From Vibrio metoecus (lineage in GTDB: Bacteria; Pseudomonadota; Gammaproteobacteria; Enterobacterales; Vibrionaceae): a stretch of 64,000 bases of DNA. The notes below the pieces were generated by a model. That model saw nothing but the letters and a program-made list of their open reading frames with translations, made no database searches and was not told the origin of the DNA. Every line of letters begins with the position of its first letter. Within the stretch, counting starts at the first letter, position 1. The translations under genes were made by a program, and so were the position numbers. The stretch lies in contig NZ_CP035687.1 in the NCBI RefSeq assembly GCF_009665255.1, positions 930,001 to 994,000 of the forward strand, given 5' to 3'. Shown piece after piece: positions 8,634-20,600 of this stretch.

Positions 8634-11600
8634 ATGGAATCTCAAGTCGTCACTCAACCAGTAACCGTAACCAACGTGGTTGGGTATGTCGTTGCCGTTA
8701 ATGCACAAGGCCAAGCGCGAACGGTGAATACAGGGGATGTACTGCAACCGGGTGACATTCTTATTACGATCAACCACTCAGAAGTGGCGTTGCAGACCCA
8801 ACAGGGCACTGTGCAAGTGGATGCGAACTGTGTGGCTTGTTTACCTGTCCTCTCTTTAGATGGTCAGCCTGAGGTTCAAGCTGCGCCGGTCCAAGGTGAG
8901 ATCAACGTAGATCTTGCGCAGCTTGATACAGCGAATTTTGATGAACAAGCTATCGCCGCGATTCAACAAGCGATTTTAGATGGTGTCGACCCGACAACCG
9001 CATTACAAGCGGCAGCCGCTGGTGGTAATGCGACCGGTTCCGCTAACGAAGGTGCGGTCACCATTGCCTATAATTACCCCGAAGTGCTTGCCAGCACTGC
9101 ATTTGATACCCACGGTTTTAATCAAACCTTTTCGACAACTCAAACTTTCGTTAACCCACTGCGCTTTGCCGCAGGTGGTGAAAGCCTGAGTTCGCAAGTC
9201 ACCGAAGGTTCTTTGTCACTTGGCACTTATCCGCAGACGTCGACGGTCACTACGTTAATTACTGCCGGTAGCCTTGCACTGCTGCCTGCCTCTTTTGTAC
9301 CTGAAGCAGCCTTTTTAACCTCGCTGCTTGCCGAACTGAACCAAGACATTACTTCTTCCGGCCAACCTGTGGTTTTCCGTTATGATGCCGCGACCAATAG
9401 CATTATTGGTGAGCAAAACGGTAGCACAGTATTAAGTATTGCGATCAGCGCAGAATCTGTTGGGCGAGATTTGAACTTGACCGTCACCACCACGCTGAGC
9501 CAGCCGATTGACCATCTACCGTCGGTGGGTGGTGGTTTGGTTTCGATCAGTGGTGATCAAATTTCAATTGCACTCCAACTTACGGGAACCGACAGCAACG
9601 GTAACGTGATCCAAGCCCCCATTGATGTGGTTGTGGCCATTAATGATGGTAGTGCGCCGGTGATGGTGGATGAACCCACCCTCAGCCTGAATGAAAATGA
9701 TCTGCCAACGGGATCGGATGGTGCGGATTCACTGACCGTGTCTGGCCAGTTTGATACTCAGTTAGGCTCCGATCAGGTTGCGTCTTATCAGATTGCTCCC
9801 AGCACTGCTAACCCTATCGCAGGGCTGACTTCGCAAGGTGAAGCGGTGATCTTAGGTGAACCCACATTCATCGATGGTAATCGAGTTTATCAAGCCACCG
9901 CAGGCGGCCGTGATATTTTCCAACTGACGCTCAATGCCGACGGCAGTTACCAGTTCGTGTTACAAGGCACTCTGGATCATGCGGTGGGCAGTGATGCTCT
10001 GACCATTAGCTTGCCAATTGTCGCGATAGATTACGATAACGACAGCTCTGCGCCGGGCAATTTGAACATCGAAATTCAAGATGATAAGCCTTTAATTACG
10101 GGTGTTGAGCCACTCACCGTGGCTGAGAAAACACTAGATACTGGCTCGATCGGTGGTGGTGCGAGTTTGGTTGCCGATGGCAATTTTACTACCACTCAAG
10201 GTTCAGATGGCGTGGTGTCTTATCGTTTAGACAGCCTAACGGATGCCGTAGCAGGTATCACGTCAGGTGGTGTCGCGGTGACATTGAGCGAATCGGTTGA
10301 TGCTAACGGCAATTACACCTATACCGCGACGGCTGGTGGTGAGCCAGTATTCACTCTGCTGCTCAACCAAGATGGCAGCTACCGCTTTACCTTACAAGGT
10401 TCACTCGATCACGCGCTCAACAGCGATGAGTTGTTGGTCAATTTTACCGTGGTCGCGACCGATTTTGATGGCGATACTGCAAGCATAACTTTGCCAGTAA
10501 CGGTAAAAGACGACAAACCGTATTTCACCAATGTCACCAGCTTGAACGTTCATGAAAACGATCTGCCGCAAGGTTCTGATGTGACAAAAGAGCCACTCAC
10601 CGCGAGTGGTCAGTTTGAATTAGTGCAGGGCTCGGATCGCGTATCGAGCTTCACGCTCGATGGTAGCGTCAATCCAGTACAAGGGTTGACCTCAAATGGC
10701 GTAGCGGTCACGCTGTCAGCGCCTGTCGATGATGGCAATGGCAACCTGACTTACACCGCGATGGCGGGCTCAGTGACTGTCTTTAGCTTGACGCTAAATA
10801 GCGATGGCACATACAGCTTTACATTGTCAGCACCGGTTGATCACGCGCTGAATAGCGATAGCCTGACACTGAATTTCAAAGTGATTGCCACTGACTTTGA
10901 TGGCGATAGCGACAGCATAGTACTGCCGGTCAAAATCAATGACGATAAGCCTTACTTCACCAATGTACAGGGCTTGTACGTACATGAAAACGATCTGCCG
11001 CAAGGCTCAGATACTGATAAAGAGCCCGTGACCGTCAATGGTCAATTCCAGTTGGTGCAAGGGGCCGATACCGTATCGAGCTTCACGCTCGATGGTAGCG
11101 TAAACCCAGTACAAGGGCTGACTTCGAATGGCGTGGCGGTGACGCTGTCAGCGCCTGTCGATGATGGCCATGGCAACCTGACTTACACCGCGATGGCGGG
11201 CGCAGTGACTGTCTTTACCTTGACCCTGAATTCTGACGGCACCTACAGTTTCACGCTGGCGGCGCCGGTTGATCACGCGCTGAATAGTGATAGCCTGACA
11301 CTGAATTTCAAAGTGATTGCCACCGACTTTGATGGCGATAGCGACAGCATCGTGCTGCCGGTGAAAATCAATGACGACCGTCCGCATTTCGTGAATGTGC
11401 AAGATCTGAACGTACATGAAAACGATCTGCCACAAGGCTCCGATACTGACAAAGAGCCGGTGACCGTTAATGGTCAATTCCAGTTGGTGCAAGGGGCAGA
11501 TACCGTATCGAGCTTCACGCTCGATGGTAGCGTAAACCCAGTACAAGGGCTGACCTCGAATGGCGTAGCGGTCACGTTGTCAGCACCTGTCGATGATGGT

Positions 11601-14600
11601 CACGGCAATCTCACTTACACCGCGATTGCGGGTGCAGTCACCGTCTTTACCTTGACCCTGAATTCTGACGGCACCTACAGTTTCACGCTGGCGGCGCCGG
11701 TTGACCATGCGCTCAATAGCAACGATTTAACGCTCAACTTCCAAGTGATTGCCACCGACTTTGATGGCGACAGCGACAGCATCGTATTACCCGTTAAAAT
11801 CAATGACGATAAGCCTTACTTCACCAATGTGCAGGGCTTGTACGTACATGAAAACGATCTGCCGCAAGGCTCAGATACGGATAAAGAGCCCGTGACCGTC
11901 AATGGTCAATTCCAGTTGGTGCAAGGGGCAGATACCGTATCGAGTTTTGCGCTCGATAGCAGCGTCAATCCTGTACAAGGGCTGACTTCGAATGGCGTGG
12001 CGGTGACGCTGTCAGCGCCTGTCGATGATGGTCACGGCAACCTGACTTACACCGCGATGGCGGGCTCAGTGACGGTCTTTACCTTGACCCTGAATTCTGA
12101 CGGTACCTACAGTTTCACGCTGGCGGCGCCGGTTGACCATGCGCTCAATAGCAACGATTTAACGCTCAACTTCCAAGTGATTGCCACCGACTTTGATGGC
12201 GACAGCGACAGCATCGTATTACCCGTTAAAATCAATGACGATAAGCCTTACTTCACCAATGTGCAGGGCTTGTACGTACATGAAAACGATCTGCCGCAAG
12301 GCTCAGATACGGATAAAGAGCCCGTGACCGTCAATGGTCAATTCCAGTTGGTGCAAGGGGCAGATACCGTATCGAGTTTTGCGCTCGATAGCAGCGTCAA
12401 TCCTGTGCAAGGGCTGACTTCGAATGGCGTGGCGGTGACGCTGTCAGCGCCTGTCGATGATGGCCATGGCAACCTGACTTACACCGCGATGGCGGGCGCA
12501 GTGACGGTCTTTACCTTGACCCTGAATTCTGACGGCACCTACAGTTTCACGCTGGCAGCTCCTGTAGATCATGCGCTCAATAGCAACGATTTAACGCTCA
12601 ACTTCCAAGTGATTGCCACCGACTTTGATGGCGATAGCGATAGCATCGTGCTGCCGGTGAAAATCAATGACGACCGTCCGCATTTCGTGAATGTGCAAGA
12701 TCTGAACGTACATGAAAACGATCTGCCACAAGGCTCCGATATTGACAAAGAGCCCGTGACCGTTAATGGTCAATTCCAGTTGGTGCAAGGGGCAGATACC
12801 GTATCGAGCTTCACGCTCGATGGTAGCGTAAACCCAGTACAAGGGCTGACCTCAAATGGCGTAGCGGTGACGTTGTCAGCACCTGTTGATGATGGTCACG
12901 GCAATCTCACTTACACCGCGATGGCGGGTGCAGTCACCGTCTTTACCTTGACCCTGAATTCTGACGGCACCTACAGCTTCACGCTAGCGGCACCGGTTGA
13001 TCACGCGTTGAATAGCGATAGCCTGACACTGAATTTCAAAGTGATTGCCACCGACTTTGATGGCGATACGGCGAGCATCGTGCTGCCGGTGAAAATCAAT
13101 GATGACAAACCCTCGTTTATTAATCGCCAACCCTTGAGCGTCAATGAAGATGATCTGCCACAAGGCTCGGACAACAGCAAAGAGTCGCTGAGTGCCAGTG
13201 GCCAATTTACCGTAGTGCAAGGCGCGGATCAGGTGGTTAGCTATCAGCTCGATAGCAGTGTCAATCCGGTGCAAGGGTTAACCTCAAATGGTGTTGCCGT
13301 GGTGCTCTCTGCACCAGTGGACGATGGCAACGGTAATTTAACCTACACTGCAACGGCGGGTGGTAACCCAATCTTTACCTTAGTGCTGAATACCGATGGT
13401 AGTTATACTTTCACCCTGTCTGGTCCGATTGATCATGCCGCAGGCAGTGACAGCAAACAGCTTAATTTTAAAGTGTTGGCAGTGGATTTTGATGGTGACG
13501 CAGCCAGCGTGAATCTGCCCGTTACGATTATCGATGACAAACCGACCATTACCGGTGTGCAAGCGCTATCGGTCGATGAGGATGATCTAGCTCAAGGCTC
13601 GGATACCACGAAAGAATCCTTAACTGCCACCGGACATTTCACCACGACGCAAGGTGCGGATCATGTGGTTTCCTACACGCTGAATCTTACTACCAACCCA
13701 TTGGCCGGAGTGACTTCTGGTGGTCAAGTGCTAACTCTGTCTGACAGTGTCGATGCCAGTGGTAACCATACTTATACCGCGACTAAACCCGATGGCACGC
13801 TGATTTTTACCCTGCAGCTCAATGCGAATGGTAGCTATCAGTTCACCTTATCAGGGCCACTGGATCACGCTGCAAGCCGTGATGAATTGCTGCTGAATTT
13901 CAATGTGGTGGCGACGGATTACGATGGCGATACCTCAAGCATTGTATTGCCCGTGACCGTGGTCGATGACCAACCTTCTGTGATCAGCGCGCAAGCCTTG
14001 TCGGTCAACGAAGATGATTTGGCTTCTGGCACCGATCAAACGAAAGAATCAACCACTGCCAATGGCCAATTTACGACCACCCAAGGTGCAGATGGCATCG
14101 CCCATTATCAGATTGATACCAGTGTAAGCAGCAACACTGGGCTGACTTCACAAGGCCAACCTGTGGTATGGGGCGCGCCTAGCATAACCACAACCAGTAG
14201 TGGTCAAGTCTATACCTATCAAGGCATCGCCAATGGCGTGGTGATCTTCACCCTAGTGCTAAGAGCCGATGGCAGCTATAGCTTTACCTTAAACGGCGCG
14301 GTAGATCATCCTGTTAATGCTGATCAGCTCATTCTGAATATTCCAGTGCTGGCGCAAGATGCGGACGGCGATACCTCACCGATCACCTTGCCTGTCACTA
14401 TCGTGGATGATGTACCGATCCTGCATGATAAAAATATCGCCTTGCAGGAGGGGGCTTCGGCATCGTCGGTGAATCTATTCTCGCGTGACAATAACTTAAG
14501 CCCAGATACACAAGGCGCAGATCGCGGAGTGATTACTCACTTTAGCGCAGTAGATGAAGCGGGGCGTGATATCCAGTTCCGTGAAGGCAATGTGCTGAGC

Positions 14601-17600
14601 AATGATATTGAGCTCAATGGCGCCGAGAAAACCGTCACTGTGGTGGAAATTGTTAATGGTGTGAGCCGCGATCTTGGTACGTTAACCATTCAACCTAACG
14701 GTACGGCCACTTTCACTCCAGTTGCACAGTTGGATCACACTGATGGAAACGACATCAAATTTACGGTGGATGTGACGGCGACCGATTACGATCACGATAC
14801 CTCGACGGAACAGCTCAACATTACGATTTCCGATCACAAAGCGACCATTACTCAGCAGAAATTTACGGGCTATGAAGACCAAGGCCACGATGCGGCTCTG
14901 AACTTGGTGCCTGCGGGTGAGCAAAGCAATGCGCAAGATAACTTGGGTGGATTACCGGTTGAAGCTCTGAAACTCGCTTTGCAGGTCAACCTGTATGACG
15001 TAGACCAAGGGGAAAGTCTAGGTGAAGTCTCGATTTGGAATCCAAACCAGATCCGTGGCGATTTCTATTATTTGGATAGCGCCAACCAGCTAGTGAAGCT
15101 GGATGTCGATCCGGCAAGCGGACATGTTGTGCTGCCTGCCGCACTGTTGCAACAGTCGATCAATGGCACTATTGCCACGGTCGAAAACCTCTACTTTGTG
15201 CCGGATCGTCACTACTCGACAGGCAATGGAGGCATGAATGCCTCAGTGAGTGTGGAAATTCTGCACAATGGTGTGCGTGATCATTTCACCAACGGCAACA
15301 TGCGCATCGAGATTGAAAGCGTAGCGGATATTGCGACTTGGAAGAGTAGCAGTGAGTTTCACTATGATGCGGTGGAGGATGGCAGTAATGTTAGCCTCAA
15401 TATCGCAGCGGAGACTCAAGACAACAGTAATCCTGAAGCGATCACCTACCAGATTCGTTTTACTGAAAATGGCGCAAATGCCAACTTGGTTTACAGCGAT
15501 GGCTCGCCGATCCCAACCAAAACCGATGCTAATGGCACTTACTATGAAGTACCGGCCAACAAAATAGCCCAAGTTCAGGTCGATCCGGCGGATAACTTCG
15601 CAGGCCAAATCAAACTGGATGTCACGGCCATCACTAAAGAGTCCACCAATTACGTTGCTGGCAAGCAGACGGCGCAATCAGAAACCAAAGAGATTGTGAT
15701 TGATGTCGCGCCAGAAGCCGATCGCGGTAGTTTCACGGTCAATCGTATTTCGATTTTTGAAGATAATGCTTCCAATCAAAATGCGGTTGATCCGAGTGTT
15801 GAGCACGATCCTCTCCTGCTCAGTGAAGTGATTTCCATGACAGGCTCAAGCGATGCGGATGGCTCAGAAGCGCTATTCGTTCGTCTGTCCGATTTTACGG
15901 ATACGGGCGCCACTTTGGTGTGGTTAGGCTCTGGCCCAAGTCCGATCACGGTTGGAACCTATCCTAACGGGGAAACTTACTATGAGATCCCGCAGAGTGC
16001 GCTATCTCAGGTTGAGGTTCTACCAACGAAACACAGCAATGAGAATTTCTCGTTTGTGGTCGAAGGTATTGTGAAAGACACGGTTAACCTATCAACGGGT
16101 CAAGCGCAGGATATTGAATCGCTAGGCAGCAAAACCGTCAATGTCACCGTGAAAGGAGTCGCCGATCTTCCGAATGTTGATTTTATTAGCGGCAATACGC
16201 AATGGCAGTCATTTAATGACGGTACTCATCAAGGTGTGATGACTACCGTAGCGGAAGATAGCTTAGTCGATCTCAACTTCAGCATCATTTCCGGTGAAAT
16301 CGCGGACAGCCCGACGGACAGCTCAGAAACCATTTCGGTACTGCTCTCGAACATTCCGGACGGTGTAAAGCTGTTTGACAGTGACGGTACGAGCGTCGAT
16401 TTGGTGTTTGCCGGCTACGACAGCAACCATAAACCGATTTATCAAGCCAACTTGACGGTCGCTCAGGTAGTCACCGGTATTCAGGTTCAGCCAGTGGCAT
16501 CATCGACAGCCAATATTGATATCAAGGCAACGGTGATAGTGACCGAAAACGATGGTCATGTTCGCCAAGTGGAAGAGACGATCCGTATTTTGGTCGAGCC
16601 GAAAATTGATGTGACCGAAAACTACCACAATGCCGTGTCTGGTAATGAAGATGACCGTATTCATGTCACTTGGGTCCCACAAAACACACCGGGAAATATT
16701 CAAAACCCTGATGCGCAAGAGTACTTCAGCCGAGTTGAAATCTCTGGCTTCCCAGATGGTAGCCGAGTGTTCGTCAATAATGTTGAAGTGACCTTAATCA
16801 ATGGCGTGCTGGTACTTGAACCTGCAGCAGGACAATCGGATCTCGATTTCTCAAATCAGGTTTCCGCGGCGGGCTACATTCAGGTCATTCCTCCGCACAA
16901 CTCCAGTACTGACTTTACACTGGATACGACGATTACCGTAAAAGAGCAAGACCACGAGTACGTGGATGCGGCTAATCCGGGCCAAGGTATTGCCGAGGAA
17001 GTGATCCACGGTTCAATTGGCGTGAAAGTGAATCCGATCGTTGAGCCGGATGGACAGCTGTTAGTCGAAAATGCAGGCAGCGTAACCCAAACCGTGCAAG
17101 CTGATCCGAGTGGCAAGATTGATTTCACCATCAATGATGCCAGTGGTGGCCAAGCGGGGGCGAATGTGATTCGCTTTGATAACCTTGATAGCAACACCGC
17201 AGGCAGTTATCAGTCCGATGAGTTAGTGGATCAACTGGTGGTCAGCTTTGGCAACGTACCGCAGGAGGTATTGAACCAACTGCTGATCACTGGCGCAATC
17301 AACAACGGTGATGGAACATGGACAATCACCAACGAAGCCGATTTCAGCATCAAAGCGCCCAATGGTTTGGTGTACAACAGTAATAACGACCCAGATAACA
17401 ACGGTTTCAACGACATCAAGATCACCATCACTGCTAAAGTCTATGACCAAGGTGAAGACAGCAGCGAAGTGAAAATCACCAAGCAGGTGAGCACAGAGTT
17501 AACCTTGAGTTTCCCCACCGTGGTCACGGGTAATAACAGCGTTGCCGCGCAGCTCAACTGGGTTGGCGATGCCGATGATTTGGTGATTGGCAAAGAAGAT

Positions 17601-20600
17601 AACGCGGTGGACTTGGGGCAACAGATCCAAGACAAACTCATGGTCAATGCGACCGGTTTTGATGCGGTAGCCGACGAACTGAGTATTGTGATTAACGCGA
17701 GCGATCTGCCTGCTGGAGCCTCGATTGGTGGGCAAGATTTCAACTTTGTTGATGGTCAATATGTATTTAAAGGCACGCTGAATCCTGATGGTTCAATTTC
17801 TGGATTGGAAGGACTGGTGCTGATCCCACCGCGCGATTTTGCGGGGGATTTTAAGCTGCCGATCACGTTTGTGACGACAGATACCCAGTCGGGTGATGAG
17901 AAAACATTGACGGCGCAAGTGCCTGTCGCGATCTCTCCGGTTGCGGATGTACCCAGCAGCAGTGGCGATCAGCCACTCGATAATCATGTGACCCCAAGCA
18001 TTACACTGAATGTGCAAGAGACACTGGGACTGGATGCGAACCATCAACCGACCGATTTGGCGAACGATACCCCAACGCAAGACGGTATCGCCTATGAAGA
18101 TGGCATTGTGCACCTCAATCTCGCGATTGGCTTGGCGGATAGCCTCAATGGCAGTACGCAAGGCCAAGAAGTGTTAACCGAAGTGACACTGACTTTGAAT
18201 GACACCAACTCTGGTGTCTTCGTGGATGCCAACGGCCAAAGTTTGGGAACCAGTATTACGCTCACTCAAGCTGAGCTACCGGCTGCACTCGGCGAAATTT
18301 ACTTCAGACCAGCGCCGAACTATCCAAGTGGTAACGACATCAATACCGTGGGAATTACTGTGACCGGAAAAGTCACTGACAGCACCGTATTTGATGAAAC
18401 CAACGCCAGTTCACAAGGTGTGAGCAGCAGCGATGCCGATAAAACCTTCACCTCACAAGTCAGTTTTGAAGTGAAACCAGTGGTGGATGACATCACGATT
18501 GGTTCTGGTAGTCCGATTTCGGTGACGGGAGATGAAGACAGTTGGATTGCCCTTGCCGATCAAGGCAATGCGTTCAACGTCAGCCTGAATGACAATGATG
18601 GCTCGGAACAATTTGTTTCCTTGGTTCTTACTGGACTGCCGACCGATTTCCTCGTCAAGTCACTGTCGAGTGACTATGTGGTGAAAAATAACGGCGGCGG
18701 CGAGTGGAGCGTGCAAATCCGCAATCCAAACTTAACCAGCTTGGATCTATCCGCACTGGCGATTAAACCGGCCAAAGATTTCAGTGGCGAAGTGCAATTG
18801 GGGATCAAAGTATTTACCCAAGAATCATTGCTTGGTGAACCCGTTGAACACACAGGGCAGTTCACACTCAATGTAACGCCTGTTGGTGATGATGTGGATA
18901 TTGCTCCGATAACGAATGTTGCTGGCAATGAAGGTCAAGCGATTGACATCAGCCTTGGTGCGCAAATTCTCGATAAAGCACCAAGCTTACCGGGTGGGGC
19001 GAATTACACCGAAAACAGCCCAGAGACTTTGCGTGTTGAGATCTCCGGTGTGCCGGATGGCGCATCCTTGAGCTTGGCGGATGGTACTTTGGGAACACCT
19101 CTTGGTGGCGGCGTTTGGGTATTTGAAATTAATGCGCAGCAGCTTGATAAAGTGGTGTTCAATTCCGGCGATAACAACCAACTGAATTGGAATGGCAATC
19201 TGCATTTTAAAGTGCAGTCCGTGGATACCGGATTGGCAGGCGATCAGCACCTTGGCAGTGCGCAAGAGTTTGATGTGCATGTGGATGTGACGGCGGTGAA
19301 TGATCGTCCTGAATTGATTAACGTGCAGGATCAAGTGACGGAAGAAGATACACCTCTACTGCTCGATAGCTTTACGTTGGCCGATATTGATGCCCAGTTG
19401 GATGACCCGAATGCGGATTATACGCTGCAAATCGGTGTGAATAGCGGCGTGCTGATCATCGACTCATCGCTCAGCAGCGGTTTGACCATTCAGGGCGATG
19501 GTACGGGGGCGCTTTCCATCACAGGTAACGTGGCCGAGATCAATGCTGCGATTGGCGCTGGCTTAGTGAAATTCGTCCCATCACCGGATTTTTATGGTCA
19601 GGTCGCCGTCACGCTTAACGTGAATGATAACGGCAATGCGGGGATTGAAATTGCGGGCGATGCTTCAACCGCGCACGATAACAGTGCACAGTTTGTGATT
19701 GATGTGACCGCGATTAACGATAAACCCGAGGTGGATGGTAGCCATGTAACGACTCAAATTAATGAGTTGTCAGAGCAAAAACTGACTGGAATTGTCGTAT
19801 CGGATGTGGATTACACGGGAACCCATGCTAACGATGTGATGAGGGTGGCATTGAGTGTGACTGAGGGTGTCTTAAGTGTGCAAGCACCGACAGGAAGCTC
19901 AGTTGTTATCAGCTATGCGCTAGATGGTAGTGTGATTTTAGAGGGTAGCCCAGATGCGATTAATGCACTGATTAATCACAGTAGTCCTCTGTATGGTGTT
20001 TTTGTTGATGCGACCGCTATCGCGAGTACAGAGATCGAGCTCACGGTGCAAGCCCAAGACATGGGTGTGTATTTCGAAAATGCCTCAGGCATGGCGTTGG
20101 AAGAGACCAAAACCTACCCGATTCAGGTCACCCCAGTTGCGAATGCCCCCACATTAAGCATGAATCCTGCGTTGGGCTATGCGCAGCAAATTTATGCTAA
20201 CCAGAGTGTCAGTGGCCAAGGTATTGCCCTTTTAGGCGCGATTGCGGCGTTAGTGGATTTACACGAAACACTGAGTTTACGCATTGACCATTTACCTACC
20301 AATGCAAACTTGGAGAGCAGTGCTGGCACGATAACCGATTTAGGTAATGGCAGTTGGGAAATTTCTCCAGATGCACTGGATAGCCTGAAAGTTGTCGGTT
20401 TGGATCAAGGGGTACATACATTGTCTCTGACGGCTATCTCGACAGAAAGTGATGGTAGTCGTGCTGAATCCTCGAATGTGATTGATTATCGTATTGAGAT
20501 CGCTGCGGATGGTTTATCGCTTGATCACAGTAGTACAACCCATGACAGCTCAGTGATTGCTGACCATAGTGGCATGACGTTGATTTCCGGTAGTGGTAAC

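Noticed and set aside
11148..13274. Long minus-strand frames opposite the adhesin repeats (for example 11148-11546, 12591-12842, 12984-13274)
   Set aside because: They recur with the repeat period and are by-products of the repeated sense sequence; no ribosome sites or protein features.
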